Source of the DNA: Bartonella tribocorum CIP 105476
GTDB taxonomy: Bacteria > Pseudomonadota > Alphaproteobacteria > Rhizobiales > Rhizobiaceae
Assembly (NCBI RefSeq): GCF_000196435.1
Contig: NC_010161.1
Span: 248,001-312,000 of the forward strand
Reading direction: 5' to 3'
Length of the DNA: 64,000 bases
Part shown: positions 31,677 through 41,510 of the stretch, piece after piece
Position numbering within the stretch: the stretch's first letter is position 1
How the letters are laid out: each line of letters begins with the position of its first letter
Position numbers and translations under genes: made by a program
Notes under the pieces: generated by a model
What the model saw: the letters and a program-made list of their open reading frames with translations, nothing else
The model's database searches: none
Told to the model about the DNA's origin: nothing

Positions 31677-32630
31677 ATGAAATTTAACTTTATCACGCTG
31701 TTTTTAGCATCAACTTTATTGGCGAGTACAAGTTTAGGGGTGAGGGCCCAAGAAGGTTTGAATTCATCGTCGAGTGATTTAAAGACTTTAGAGAAAGCTT
31801 CTGAAAAAGCTGTTTCTCCTTCACATGTTATGGCCGTTATTGATGGGAAGAATATTACAGCAGGTCAATTGGATGATTTAGCGCTTGAAATAAATCCTAA
31901 TTTAGCACGTTTTCCTGATGAGCAACGCCGCATTATGGTCTTAAAAGCTTATTTGGATATGCAGGCGCTTGCAAAAGCAGCAAGAAGCAAAGATCTTGAT
32001 AAGACAGAAGCTTACAATAAACGTATGGCAGTTATGCGTGACAATGTGCTTCAACAGCTTTATTTTAAACAGGCGATTGTTGATAAAATTTCGGATACTG
32101 ATTTGGAAGATCTTTACAAGCAAGAAATTGCTGCTTTACCTAAAGAGGATGAAGTTAAAGCCCGTCATATTTTGGTCAAAACGAGAAAAGAAGCAGAAGC
32201 TATCATTAAGCATTTAAATAAAGGCGAAAATTTTGAAGAGATTGCAAAGAAAAGTTCAACAGATGGTTCTGCTGCTGTTGGGGGTGATCTTGGTTATTTT
32301 AGTCACGGTCAAATGGTCAAGCCTTTTGAAGATGCAGCATTTGGTTTGAAAGTTGGCGAATACACGAAACAACCCGTTGAAAGTCCTTTTGGTTGGCATA
32401 TTATTAAATTAGAAGATCGTCGTGTAAAGCAACCTCCTACATTTGATGAGGTTAAAGAAATGCTGCGTACACAGCTGATAAAAAAGCGCTATCAAGAACT
32501 CATTGTTGATTTACGGAGCAAGATAGATGTGAAATATCCTGATCCTAATGTGACAAAAATCATGGAATCGCTTAATCAAAATGGGACGCTTCTTCCCAAT
32601 GAGACATCCGATGAAGAAGATACGGAATAA
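31677..32630 (+). CDS. Periplasmic peptidyl-prolyl cis-trans isomerase, parvulin type
   Basis: The product has 317 residues from the ATG at 31677, fixed by TTTTAAGGAGTATATTT upstream; an open start at 31623 would spoil the signal sequence. The signal peptide probably ends at VRA-QE (about residue 26). A SurA-N-like helical region precedes the parvulin domain at about residues 140-245: KARHILVKTRKEAE, then GGDLGYFSHGQMVKPFEDAAF and PFGWHIIKLEDRR. It should catalyse prolyl isomerisation and chaperone outer-membrane or secreted proteins, fitting its place divergent from secA. The acidic C-terminus (ETSDEEDTE) is unusual. A strong terminator follows. Confidence 0.9.
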   Translation: MKFNFITLFLASTLLASTSLGVRAQEGLNSSSSDLKTLEKASEKAVSPSHVMAVIDGKNITAGQLDDLALEINPNLARFPDEQRRIMVLKAYLDMQALAKAARSKDLDKTEAYNKRMAVMRDNVLQQLYFKQAIVDKISDTDLEDLYKQEIAALPKEDEVKARHILVKTRKEAEAIIKHLNKGENFEEIAKKSSTDGSAAVGGDLGYFSHGQMVKPFEDAAFGLKVGEYTKQPVESPFGWHIIKLEDRRVKQPPTFDEVKEMLRTQLIKKRYQELIVDLRSKIDVKYPDPNVTKIMESLNQNGTLLPNETSDEEDTE

Positions 32631-32669
32631 CGAGGAAAAGTAAGTAGATAGCCTCTTTAATAGATCGTT

Positions 32670-32703
32670 TGCTAGGTTTGTTTTTTTAAACCTAGCAGTT
32701 TTC
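32670..32703 (+). terminator. Rho-independent terminator after the PPIase gene
   Basis: TGCTAGGTTT and AAACCTAGCA form a perfect ten-pair stem with an eight-base T-rich loop, followed by GTTTTCT. It separates the PPIase gene from argJ. Confidence 0.85.
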
Positions 32704-32756
32704 TATGAGAGGTTATTAATCTGCAATCATTTTATTTATTTTTTAGAAAGCATATT

Positions 32757-33989
32757 GTGGTTTTTAAAATATCTCCCTTGACGCCTCAAAATATCCAAGA
32801 GCTTTCCCCATTATCTGGTGTACGGATAGCAACAGCTAAAGCTGGGATTAAATATAAAGATCGTACAGATCTCCTTTTTATGGTATTCGATAAACCAGTG
32901 AGTGTGGCAGGTGTTTTTACACGTTCAAAATGTCCATCTGCTCCTGTAGAGCATTGTCGTGCATCGCTTCCCCATGGGGTTGCGAGGGGTGTTGTTGTGA
33001 ATTCTGGAAATGCAAACGCTTTTACAGGAAGAAAAGGGAAGAACACAACCAATGAAATCGTCTTTGCAGCAGCGAACACTTTAAAGGTTAGAGAAAATGA
33101 AATTTTTATAGCTTCTACGGGTGTTATTGGTGAGCCAATGGATGCATCGGGTATTGTAAGTCTTTTACCAAGTATGGCAGAGACAGCAGAAAAGGGGAAT
33201 TGGTTGGAAGCTGCAAAAGCCATAATGACAACAGACACATTTCCAAAACTTGCTACGCGTACTTTTGATTGTGGAGGGGAGAATGTTACCATTCATGGAA
33301 TTGCAAAAGGTGCAGGTATGATTGCACCCGATATGGCAACAATGCTCTCGTTTGTGATCAGTGATGCGACTATTTCTTCGGATATGCTTCAATCTATGTT
33401 ATCAGAAGCGGTTCAGGGTTCTTTCAATTCGATTACTGTCGATAGTGATACCTCAACCTCAGATACACTTATGTTGTTTGCAACAGGAAAAGAACATTTC
33501 CCATGCATTACAAGTCAATCTGATTCACGTTATAGCGTTTTTGTGAAACAATTGGGTGCGCTTCTGCATGAACTTGCACTCCAAGTTGTGTGTGATGGAG
33601 AAGGGGCGCGTCATTTAATTGAAGTGAATGTGACTGGTGCAACAACAGACAATGCTGCGAAAACGATTGCTTTATCAATTGCAAATTCACCGCTTGTAAA
33701 AACGGCTATTGCCGGTGAAGATGCAAATTGGGGACGAGTCGTTATGGCGGTCGGGAAGGCCGGTGTTGAAGTTGATCGTGATTTGTTGACGATTTGGTTT
33801 GGTGAGCATTGTGTGGCGGTGAATGGCGAACGAGATCCTACGTATTGTGAAGAAACAATAGGTGCTTATATGCAAGGTAAACACATCACAATTCGCGTTG
33901 ATATCGGTTTGGGCGCTGGTGAGGCAACGGTTTGGTCTTGTGACTTAACAAAAGAGTACGTTATGATCAATAGCGATTACAGAAATTAA
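32757..33989 (+). CDS. argJ: Bifunctional glutamate N-acetyltransferase / ornithine acetyltransferase
   Basis: ArgJ transfers the acetyl group from N-acetylornithine to glutamate, closing the arginine cycle. The 410-residue precursor cleaves itself before the nucleophilic threonine of the ATML motif; here DMATMLSF puts it at Thr195. Other signatures are [44 protein letters not shown] and [14 protein letters not shown]. The start is a GTG at 32757 and no ATG is available nearby. It lies between the PPIase and mutT, as I recall from other rhizobia. Confidence 0.96.
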   Translation: MVFKISPLTPQNIQELSPLSGVRIATAKAGIKYKDRTDLLFMVFDKPVSVAGVFTRSKCPSAPVEHCRASLPHGVARGVVVNSGNANAFTGRKGKNTTNEIVFAAANTLKVRENEIFIASTGVIGEPMDASGIVSLLPSMAETAEKGNWLEAAKAIMTTDTFPKLATRTFDCGGENVTIHGIAKGAGMIAPDMATMLSFVISDATISSDMLQSMLSEAVQGSFNSITVDSDTSTSDTLMLFATGKEHFPCITSQSDSRYSVFVKQLGALLHELALQVVCDGEGARHLIEVNVTGATTDNAAKTIALSIANSPLVKTAIAGEDANWGRVVMAVGKAGVEVDRDLLTIWFGEHCVAVNGERDPTYCEETIGAYMQGKHITIRVDIGLGAGEATVWSCDLTKEYVMINSDYRN

Positions 33990-34114
33990 CGGATGCACTC
34001 TCTCATATGTAACGCGGTCTATTATTTTTTTTAAAGAGAATGAGATATGTGAACTCTTTTTGAGGTAAGAGAATGTGATAAAAAGAGACAGTTATATTCT
34101 CATTGGAGAGTGGT

Positions 34115-34528
34115 ATGTGTATAAAAAGTCCCCTTCTTCTTGTTGTTGCCTGCGCATTGTTAGATCAAAATAATCGTGTTTTGCTTACCGAGCGTCCTGA
34201 AGGAAAATCACTGGCTGGTTTATGGGAGTTTCCTGGTGGAAAGGTTGAGCAAGGTGAAACTCCGGAAATCTCATTAATTCGTGAACTAGAAGAAGAGCTT
34301 GGTGTGTATGTTCAGGTAAATAATTTACACCCTTTAACATTTGCAAGCCATAGCTATGCAACATTTCACCTCTTAATGCCGTTGTATCTTTGTGACCATT
34401 ATGAGGGCGTTGCGCAAGGACGAGAGGGGCAAAATTTAGAATGGGTTTTTATTAATGATCTTGATAAATATTCTATGCCTGATGCTGATAAACCATTAGT
34501 TCAGGTGTTAAAAAATCATCTTCTTTAA
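34115..34528 (+). CDS. mutT: 8-oxo-dGTP diphosphatase (Nudix hydrolase)
   Basis: MutT removes oxidised guanine nucleotides from the pool. The 137-residue product from the ATG at 34115 (TTGGAGAG upstream) carries a complete Nudix box at residues 41-63 (GGKVEQGET, then RELEEELG). It starts with LLLVVACALLD, as typical MutT proteins do, and has RPEGKSLAGLWEFPGG just before the box. Placement after argJ is usual in the group. Substrate choice among nucleotides is by family only. Confidence 0.92.
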   Translation: MCIKSPLLLVVACALLDQNNRVLLTERPEGKSLAGLWEFPGGKVEQGETPEISLIRELEEELGVYVQVNNLHPLTFASHSYATFHLLMPLYLCDHYEGVAQGREGQNLEWVFINDLDKYSMPDADKPLVQVLKNHLL

Positions 34529-34537
34529 TGCGTTATA

Positions 34538-34985
34538 AGGCAACACATTGATTTATAATGATAATCTATCGTTATTTATATTGAATTAGAACCCCGAATA
34601 TCGTAAGATTCTCTCATTTTAAATCTACTTATCTTGAATCAATCAACATCTCTTGCTTGCACGTCATAAGCGAGGCTGGTGTGTGGGTAAAATTTATACA
34701 AGAAAGGACTAAAAATGGCTCTTATAAACGCTCTCAAGTGCCAAGATCTGTCGCAACACCCACGAGCTGGCAAATATAATGATGGTGCTGGCTTGCTACG
34801 TCATAAGCGTAAAGATGGAGGTGCTCAATGGCTTTATCGTTATACCATTCATGGGCGAGTCCGCGAAATGGGCGAGTCCGCGAAATGGGATTGGGTGCCT
34901 TAAGACATGTCTCTTTAAAACAAGCCCGTAAATTGGCAAGTGGGTGGCGCTCTGTGTGACGTGAGGGGCGTGACCCCATTAAGAA
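34538..34985 (+). pseudogene. integrase remnant, copy C (best preserved)
   Basis: The leader (34545-34714) is followed by the ribosome site AAGAAAGGACTAAAA and an ATG at 34715 opening 62 codons. The product begins MALINALKCQDLSQHPRAGK, and HKRKDGGAQWLYRYTIHGR matches the N-terminal arm-binding domain of tyrosine phage integrases. A 17-base tandem duplication (34853-34869 and 34870-34886) shifts the frame. Beyond it the original frame continues as GLGALRHVSLKQARKLASGW, then meets TGA. The remaining integrase, including the catalytic domain, is gone. Confidence 0.85.
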
Positions 34986-34999
34986 GAAAACATTGTTTA

Positions 35000-35290
35000 A
35001 ATATAATTATTGATTGATAATTTTTTATATTAGATGGGAAAGCCCAGTCTTGTAAAATCTTCTTATTTAAAATCTCTTTATCCTCAATCAATTAAAGTCA
35101 TGCCTTTTGGCACGTTCCAAGCGGAGTGAGCTACGTGGCTAAAAACGATTTAAGACAGACATGAAATCCATGCTGAAAGAACGCTCCCCAACAACCAAGG
35201 GGGGTATCGCAACATTGAGGATTGGCAAAATTTATAAGGATGGTTTTGCATGTTTCATAAACGTAAAATGATGGTAGATAGATGGTAGAA
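35000..35290 (+). pseudogene. integrase remnant, copy D
   Basis: A second copy in the same orientation starts directly behind copy C. The leader is recognisable through CTCAATCAATTAAAGTCAT, CAAGCGGAGTGAG and GTGGCTAAAAACGATTTAAG. The first about 30 codons (AACGCTC..., GTATCGCAACA, GGCAAAATTTATAAGGATGG) align with copy C. No frame remains open. Confidence 0.7.
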
Positions 35291-35520
35291 ATGGATTTAT
35301 ACTTTTTACACGTGTTTTTGTGAATTGAACTTAGGGGATTGAGAACGTTCAGAAGTATTTATTTCATGAGATATTGATAGTAGGAAAAATTTAAAAAGAC
35401 TCTTTAGAAGAGAATGTTTTGAGCTTTTTATGAAAGATTATTTTAGGTGACCAGTAATTTAAGCGTCACCGTAACACATTTGGTATAATAACATTAGTAT
35501 AATAACATATTATTTTATAA

Positions 35521-36155
35521 TCATAAATAGTGTTTTTTCCCTTGATGCTCTCGACTAATGATTAAATATAAGAAAACATGAAGAGAGGACTGCTTAGAGG
35601 GATGTAATATACGTTTTATCATATGAGAGATGAGAAAAAATCCCTCTAAGTAATATGAATGAAAAATACAAATAACATGAGAGTGTTTTATGAGATTTTT
35701 GAGATATTCCTTTTGACCAAGGAGGGCAGGTTCTTTACGTAATACAGAAAGCCATTGTATTGCCAATACACAAGTATGTTTAAAAGATAGATCTTTCGAA
35801 TGTACCAAACCTCTTTCGCGTTGGTTTTTGTGAAGGGTATAACGTGTTAAAGCCTCCATGGAAGTAATATAAAATCCATTAAACATTATCCTCTTTACGC
35901 ATAATAAAGGAGCAAATTGGCGCCATCACATATTTTTTGAGCCCCGATTTTGATAGACTTTGGCATTCGAGAGCATTCATAAGAGGTATTCTTTTCTTAA
36001 TTATTTTATTCACACACCACATCTTCCTGTGCGACACAAGCAAATGATTTTGATTAATTCAACATCTAATTTTAAATGAGAAAATTTTTTACGATATTTA
36101 AAAATTTTTCTTCGGATAAATGATAGCTAATTGCCTTATAAACCAATTGACTATA
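35521..36155 (-). pseudogene. integrase remnant, copy E (inverted)
   Basis: The reverse strand from 36155 carries the leader (GAATTAATCAAAATCATTTG, TGTGTGAATAAAAT) and then decayed coding sequence (TGAATGCTCTCGAATGCCAAAG). An open frame of 121 codons (35521-35886) begins inside the remnant. Its middle, GLVHSKDLSFKHTCVLAIQW, followed by LSVLRKEP, lines up with GLGALRHVSLKQARKLASGW, followed by RSV, of copy C. I therefore read it as surviving integrase sequence and not as a new gene. It reaches further into the integrase than any other copy here. Confidence 0.7.
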
Positions 36156-36201
36156 GAATAAAAACATTCAATGAATTATTTTTATAGGGGCTCTATTAAG
36201 T

Positions 36202-37062
36202 TTATTGAATTGGACGGCGTTTTGCGGTGGGGTATCGTTGATATGTTTGAGCAATACGTGTAATTACTTCTTCTAGTGGTTCGATCGTAACGTCCATAGA
36301 GAAGCCATTTGCATGAATGATATTTTCATGATCAACCATAATGGCAGCATGACCTTGCCAAAAAATCAAATCACCTCGTTGAAGTTTATCCCTGTCTGAG
36401 AGTGGTCTTCCGATAGTTTTCTGCTGCATGTCAGTATCACGTAAGACCATTTGACCGGTCATTATCATAGAAAGCTGGATGATTCCTGAGCAATCAAGTC
36501 CAAAGCCACTGGTCCCACCCCAAAGGTACGGTGTGCGGATAAACATTTCAGCAACACTAACATAATCTTTATAAACATGTTCAAGTGGGCTAAGATGATT
36601 GCTAATGATTGATCTCCCATTTTCAAGTATAGAATACATGGTTTCACGGACTTCAACTTCATCAACGACACTTACCTTACTTCCCATAGATAAAGGATAC
36701 TCCATTGGTCCACGCAAATCAGCTTGGAAATATTGAAAAGTACGTGGGGTTGAAACAACATGTGTTTGTTTGACAGTTGATATACAAAGCGCTGTCGTAT
36801 CAATATAGCCAACATAATTATCTTTGAGAGATTGTCCCCATGACATCGTTTCTCCGTGTTCAAAGATAAGAAGTTCTTCCCCGAATAAGCACTCTGTCTG
36901 CATTTCACTTTTTTTACTGTTTTCTTTAAATAGTCCAGCAACAGGTACATTAACACGTCTTTTTTCACCTTGCACAAAGCGCTGTGCTGTAATTTCTGTT
37001 TCAAGACGTTTGTCTGCTAGATCTTCTCTAAATGCATGTAATCTCGGATCTTTAAAGACCAT
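36202..37062 (-). CDS. NlpC/P60-family peptidoglycan endopeptidase
   Basis: The 286-residue protein has an N-terminal region and an SH3-like part (about residues 30-155), then an NlpC/P60 cysteine peptidase domain. The triad appears as Cys191 in FGLDCSGI, His238 in WQGHAAIM and His250 in IIHANG. Such enzymes cut the D-Glu to diamino-acid bond of murein stem peptides. No signal peptide is visible, which is odd for a wall enzyme and may mean recycling in the cytoplasm. GAAAGG precedes the ATG. Upstream on the same strand lies a leucyl aminopeptidase, so joint peptide turnover is likely. Confidence 0.87.
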   Translation of the reverse strand: MVFKDPRLHAFREDLADKRLETEITAQRFVQGEKRRVNVPVAGLFKENSKKSEMQTECLFGEELLIFEHGETMSWGQSLKDNYVGYIDTTALCISTVKQTHVVSTPRTFQYFQADLRGPMEYPLSMGSKVSVVDEVEVRETMYSILENGRSIISNHLSPLEHVYKDYVSVAEMFIRTPYLWGGTSGFGLDCSGIIQLSMIMTGQMVLRDTDMQQKTIGRPLSDRDKLQRGDLIFWQGHAAIMVDHENIIHANGFSMDVTIEPLEEVITRIAQTYQRYPTAKRRPIQ

Positions 37063-37213
37063 TTGTTTACCTTTCGTTTTATCTTTAAATGGATTTCATG
37101 ACGACTGCACGAGCAGAACACTTCATCTTTAAATAAAGCACAGAGCATAATTTAAGGGGATAAGATAATTCTTCTGAAGCTACAAAATTGTCCATCTTTG
37201 TGAATATTTTGTG

Positions 37214-38587
37214 TCAAACCTCATTTTTAAAAATATTATAAAGAGCGCGAATAGTTTGTGCCGATCCCCCAATAGGATACCCCGGTTTTTCTTTTGGAAC
37301 CCATCCATAAAGGTCGAAATGCGCAAAATGTTCAGATTTTTCAACAAAAGAATTAAGAAATAAAGCAGCCATTATAGAGCCAGCAAAGCTATTTCCAGTT
37401 ACATTGTTAAGGTCAGCAATTGGCGATGATAACATCTCTTGGTAAGGTTTCCAAAGGGGCATTTGCCAAAGAGGATCAAAAACAGCGTGAGCCGATTCAG
37501 AAATTTGTTGTGCCCATATTGAATCATTACAATAAAATGCGGGAAGATCTGGTCCTAATGCTATCCGTGCTGCCCCCGTTAAAGTTGCCATGCAAAGCAT
37601 GAATTGAGGGCTTTCTTCATCACCATAGGCGAGTGCATCAGCGAGGATAAGGCGCCCTTCAGCATCTGTATTCCCCACTTCAACACTTAAACCTTTTCGA
37701 CTTTTGAGAATATCACCTGGTCGGTAAGCATTTGCAGAAATTGCATTTTCTACAGCTGGAATCAAAACACGTAGACGGAAAGGTAATTTTGCATCCATGA
37801 TAAGTTTAGCCAATCCCAAAACGTTTGCTCCACCTCCCATGTCTTTTTTCATAAGCAACATGTTATTGGCTGATTTAATATCCAGCCCCCCCGTATCAAA
37901 AGTTACGCCTTTGCCTACCAACGTTATTTTAGGATGATGTTCTTGCCCCCAGTGTAACTCAATCAGTCGTGGTGCAGTGCTGCCTGCTCGTCCTACGGCA
38001 TGAATCATGGGAAAGTTATGGGGCAAGAGATCATCTCCACAAATACTTTGGACATGAGCACCGTATATTTTCCCTAATTGTCGTGTTTCTTCTTCGAGAG
38101 TATCAGGGGTCATATCATTGGCTGGAATATTGATGAGATCACGGACGAAGAAGACAGCTTCATAAATGCGTTGGAGCTCATTAAGATCAACGGCCTCATT
38201 GACATGGATGGATAATGATTTGAAAGAAGAATTTTGACGATAGCGATTAAATTGATAGCTTCCCAATGCTAATCCAAGATAGGCATTTATTTCATCAGAG
38301 GTTTCACCTTCTAAATGCCATTGACCAGCAGGAAGTTTTTGAGCAAGCAGTCCTGTAATAAAGGGATCGTTACCATTGCCAATTCCAAATAAAACTTTTT
38401 TTAAATACCCCGTTTTGTGAGGAACAAAGAGTATTTGTCCTGATTTGCCAGTAAAGTCATTAACTTTTATCCATGCTGTTGTTGACGCATCAAGTGATAA
38501 GTTGGCAAGATTTCTTTGGTTTACCAAGATGATAGGGCAACTGTTATCGATACGTATTGAGCTAAAATGAATGGGATGCTGGTGCAT
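37214..38587 (-). CDS. Leucyl aminopeptidase (M17 family)
   Basis: A dizinc cytosolic exopeptidase releasing N-terminal residues. The 457-residue product from the ATG at 38587 (ribosome site AAGGATCTCATAACT) has the M17 metal and active-site motifs GKGVTFDTGGLDIK, MKKDMGGGANVLG and the family signature NTDAEGRLILADAL. An earlier in-frame ATG at 38623 would overlap coaA. PepA and PepB cannot be told apart here. It lies between coaA and the NlpC/P60 gene, all on the minus strand. Confidence 0.93.
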   Translation of the reverse strand: MHQHPIHFSSIRIDNSCPIILVNQRNLANLSLDASTTAWIKVNDFTGKSGQILFVPHKTGYLKKVLFGIGNGNDPFITGLLAQKLPAGQWHLEGETSDEINAYLGLALGSYQFNRYRQNSSFKSLSIHVNEAVDLNELQRIYEAVFFVRDLINIPANDMTPDTLEEETRQLGKIYGAHVQSICGDDLLPHNFPMIHAVGRAGSTAPRLIELHWGQEHHPKITLVGKGVTFDTGGLDIKSANNMLLMKKDMGGGANVLGLAKLIMDAKLPFRLRVLIPAVENAISANAYRPGDILKSRKGLSVEVGNTDAEGRLILADALAYGDEESPQFMLCMATLTGAARIALGPDLPAFYCNDSIWAQQISESAHAVFDPLWQMPLWKPYQEMLSSPIADLNNVTGNSFAGSIMAALFLNSFVEKSEHFAHFDLYGWVPKEKPGYPIGGSAQTIRALYNIFKNEV

Positions 38588-38600
38588 AGTTATGAGATCC

Positions 38601-39599
38601 TTATAGTCGTCTAAGTGCGACATACTCGACCAAATGATTTTTTCCCTTTCGTAGAATGAGATTGGACCGTGGTCGTGTTGGCAATATGTTTTCTTGTAAA
38701 TTTTTTAAATTAATTGTTTGCCAAATATCCTCAGCGATTTTTAAGGCTTCTTTTTCATTGAGAAGGGCATAACGATGAAAATAGGATTCAGGATTTTGAA
38801 AAGCTGTTTTACGTAAACGTTTAAAGCGCTCTAAATACCAGTGACGAATGATTTCTGTTTCAGCATCGACATAGATTGAAAAATCAAAAAAATCTGACAC
38901 GAAAGGAATGACTTTTCCATCTTTAGGAAGATCACTGACTTGTAATACATTAATACCTTCAACAATTAAAATATCAGGACGGTCAATGGTAATTGTCTGA
39001 TTTTTTAGAACATCATAGGTCATATGCGAATAAAGCGGAGCAGGGATATTCCCGATACCTGCTTTTATCGCCGAAAGAAAGCACAGCAATTTTTTAATGT
39101 CGTAGGAATCAGGAAATCCTTTACGATTCAGACGATTTTTTTGCTGTAAGAGTGCGTTAGGATAGAGAAAGCCATCCGTTGTGATCAGATCAACTTTAAG
39201 ACTAGATGTCCAACGTTTCAACAGTTCTTGAAGGATACGAGCGGTGGTAGATTTTCCTACTGCTACAGAACCAGCAATTCCAATAATAAAGGGTGTTTTT
39301 TTAGTCTCTTCTTGATGGAGAAACTGTTGACGTTTGTGAAAAAGTTCTTGTACGGCTTCAACATGGCATAATAATAGACGCGATAAAGAAAGATAAATGC
39401 GTTGGACTTCCTCAAAGTCGATAGGGTCATCAATAGAGCGTAAACGTTTAATTTCATCAAAAGTCAAGGTGAGAGGTGTGTCTGCACGGAATTCTGACCA
39501 TTCTTGTGCAGTAAAGACGCGATAGGGCGAATATCGGTCAGAAATGGATTTGACCAAATTATCTTCCTGATTAATTTTTTGTATAATCGTATCAATCAT
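38601..39599 (-). CDS. coaA: Pantothenate kinase, type I
   Basis: CoaA phosphorylates pantothenate, the first and regulated step to coenzyme A. The 332-residue protein has the P-loop GSVAVGKST at 110-118, [23 protein letters not shown], and the region [12 protein letters not shown]. Type I enzymes are feedback-inhibited by CoA. Length is slightly above the 316 of E. coli because of an N-terminal extension. The gene precedes the aminopeptidase by 13 bases. Confidence 0.96.
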   Translation of the reverse strand: MIDTIIQKINQEDNLVKSISDRYSPYRVFTAQEWSEFRADTPLTLTFDEIKRLRSIDDPIDFEEVQRIYLSLSRLLLCHVEAVQELFHKRQQFLHQEETKKTPFIIGIAGSVAVGKSTTARILQELLKRWTSSLKVDLITTDGFLYPNALLQQKNRLNRKGFPDSYDIKKLLCFLSAIKAGIGNIPAPLYSHMTYDVLKNQTITIDRPDILIVEGINVLQVSDLPKDGKVIPFVSDFFDFSIYVDAETEIIRHWYLERFKRLRKTAFQNPESYFHRYALLNEKEALKIAEDIWQTINLKNLQENILPTRPRSNLILRKGKNHLVEYVALRRL

Positions 39600-39720
39600 T
39601 TGTATTTTTCGAGAATCTTTTTGCCGTAGTGATTGGTTAAGAACAGACAGGTAAACTGCTTTGCGTTCAAATAAATTTTGTTTTGCATGCTCTCTTCTTT
39701 AAGATAATAGACTATTTTTA

Positions 39721-40710
39721 CTAACTTATCGTCCAGTTATTCCAGTATGCACGGACTTGTGCCAATGAGTACCCTTGTGCCAAAAAAGCCCATAAAAGTA
39801 AACGCGCTTTTACGGCTGATAAATAACCGGACATGAGAGCACCCGAAGCAATCATATCGGTTTCTGAACCTTTATAGCCGTACGTTATACGTGTTGTTGA
39901 GCCATTACAACAACGACTAGCAATAATAATTGGTATTTTTTGTGCATATTGTTGTACAAGGTCTGCTTCTTGAAAACTACAGTGTCCTGCACCAAAACCG
40001 GCAATAACAAGTCCAGCATAATATCCACTTTCAAGACAGAATTTCATTAATTGTGCATCAGACGATAAAGAGGAATAAAGGAGTGCAACTTGATGATTGT
40101 GTTTTTGGGGAAGATCAAACGTTGTCGGGAAAAATTTTTGATTATTGAAATAAATGATTTTTCTTTCCAAAATAGTTCCTAAAATACCTGCGAGACCTGA
40201 CTGAAATGTTTCAACTTTGACGGTATGGCTTTTATAGAGCCAATACGGTGAATGAATTGTATCATTAATGACAACGAGAACACCTCGATTACGGCTTTGT
40301 GGGGCTGCTGCAACACGTGTTGCTGCTAAAATATTAGCGGGTCCGTCAGCGCCTGCTTCGTGAGGGGTACGCATAGCACCAGTTATGATGAGTGGTTCAG
40401 CTTCCTGCCAATAAAGAGAAAGAAAAAAAGCAGTTTCTTCCAGAGTATCAGTCCCTTGTGTTAAAACAATCCCTTCTGCGCCAGCATTTATTTGTTGTTT
40501 TGCCCACTCGATTATTTCAAAAAGAATTTTAAAAGATAAAGATCCACTTGGTATTTGCATTAATGTTTGTGTATGAATATCAGCAACCTTATTTAAATCA
40601 GGAACACTTTTTATGAGGTTGTCTGAGGTTAAAGTTGGTTGCATGTGGCCAAAATGATCAGCAGTCATTGCAATTGTTCCACCTAAGGTTCCTATAGCTA
40701 TTTTTTTCAT
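39721..40710 (-). CDS. L-asparaginase
   Basis: The enzyme hydrolyses asparagine to aspartate and ammonia. The 329-residue product has both threonine motifs of the bacterial asparaginase family: TLGGTIA at residues 8-14, and TQGTDTLEETAFFL. GAMRTPHEAGADGPANI follows the second. No signal peptide is seen, so it is cytoplasmic. It is divergent from hslV, and the shared spacer holds nested inverted repeats. Type I or II assignment and glutaminase side activity are open. Confidence 0.9.
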   Translation of the reverse strand: MKKIAIGTLGGTIAMTADHFGHMQPTLTSDNLIKSVPDLNKVADIHTQTLMQIPSGSLSFKILFEIIEWAKQQINAGAEGIVLTQGTDTLEETAFFLSLYWQEAEPLIITGAMRTPHEAGADGPANILAATRVAAAPQSRNRGVLVVINDTIHSPYWLYKSHTVKVETFQSGLAGILGTILERKIIYFNNQKFFPTTFDLPQKHNHQVALLYSSLSSDAQLMKFCLESGYYAGLVIAGFGAGHCSFQEADLVQQYAQKIPIIIASRCCNGSTTRITYGYKGSETDMIASGALMSGYLSAVKARLLLWAFLAQGYSLAQVRAYWNNWTIS

Positions 40711-40822
40711 AATTTTCCTCTATAAAGGCACAAACTGTTTACATAAAGCTATTTAGCAGTAATTTACATTGACAACAATGATATCATTTTTTCAATTTCA
40801 ACAAATTGAATTGTGCTGAATC

Positions 40823-40893
40823 ATTGTGTTTTGCTGTATATGTTCTTAAATAGAACAATAGTAATTGAGTTTTACATTGTATAAAAACACAAT
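40823..40893. promoter_or_regulatory. nested inverted repeats between asparaginase and hslV genes
   Basis: ATTGTGTTTT (40823-40832) and AAAACACAAT (40884-40893) are perfect ten-base inverted copies. Within their spacer lies a second palindrome, TGTTCT-TAAAT-AGAACA (40841-40857). The arrangement sits in the middle of a 218-base divergent promoter region and could bind a regulator; none is identified. Confidence 0.4.
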
Positions 40894-40928
40894 ATTAAAA
40901 AGAAAAATTAATATTAAGGAGTTTCCTT

Positions 40929-41510
40929 ATGACAGAACATAAGCCAGACATAATGTATGGTACAACGATTATTACGGTACGAAAAGGTGGCAAAGTTGTG
41001 ATGGCTGGCGACGGTCAAGTCTCTCTTGGACAGACGATTATGAAAGGCAATGCACGTAAAGTCCGCCGTCTTGGAAAAAGCGGAGTGGTTATTGCTGGTT
41101 TTGCAGGTGCTACAGCAGATGCGTTCACATTACTGGAAAGATTGGAAACAAAGCTTGAGCAATATCCTGATCAGCTTATGCGTGCTTGTGTAGAACTTGC
41201 AAAAGATTGGAGAACAGATCGCTATTTGCGTCGTCTTGAAGCAATGATGCTTGTGGCTGATAAGAAAGTAACTTTGGCTCTAACAGGGCTTGGTGATGTC
41301 TTAGAACCAGAAGATGGGGTTATGGCCATTGGCTCTGGAGGAAATTTTGCTCTTTCAGCAGCACGGGCACTCATGGACTTGGATTTGGATGCAGAAACTA
41401 TTGCCCGTAAAGCTATGGCTATTGCCGCTAAAATTTGTGTTTATACCAATGATCATTTTACGATTGAAACATTGGATGCAGAATTATCTTCTTTAGAGAA
41501 AGCTATTTAA
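40929..41510 (+). CDS. hslV: ATP-dependent protease subunit HslV
   Basis: HslV is the proteolytic core of the HslUV heat-shock protease. The 193-residue precursor has a short propeptide. The catalytic threonine is expected at Thr12 in [26 protein letters not shown] and [15 protein letters not shown] are family signatures. AAGGAG lies before the ATG. hslU starts directly after its stop, so both are made together. Confidence 0.97.
   Translation: MTEHKPDIMYGTTIITVRKGGKVVMAGDGQVSLGQTIMKGNARKVRRLGKSGVVIAGFAGATADAFTLLERLETKLEQYPDQLMRACVELAKDWRTDRYLRRLEAMMLVADKKVTLALTGLGDVLEPEDGVMAIGSGGNFALSAARALMDLDLDAETIARKAMAIAAKICVYTNDHFTIETLDAELSSLEKAI

Noticed and set aside
32786..33292. 168-codon minus-strand frame
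   Set aside because: It is antisense to argJ, with no independent support.
35521..35886. 121-codon open frame that could be a new hypothetical gene
   Set aside because: Its beginning lies inside the inverted integrase remnant and its middle lines up with the integrase sequence of the copy at 34.9 kb, so I count it as pseudogene sequence.
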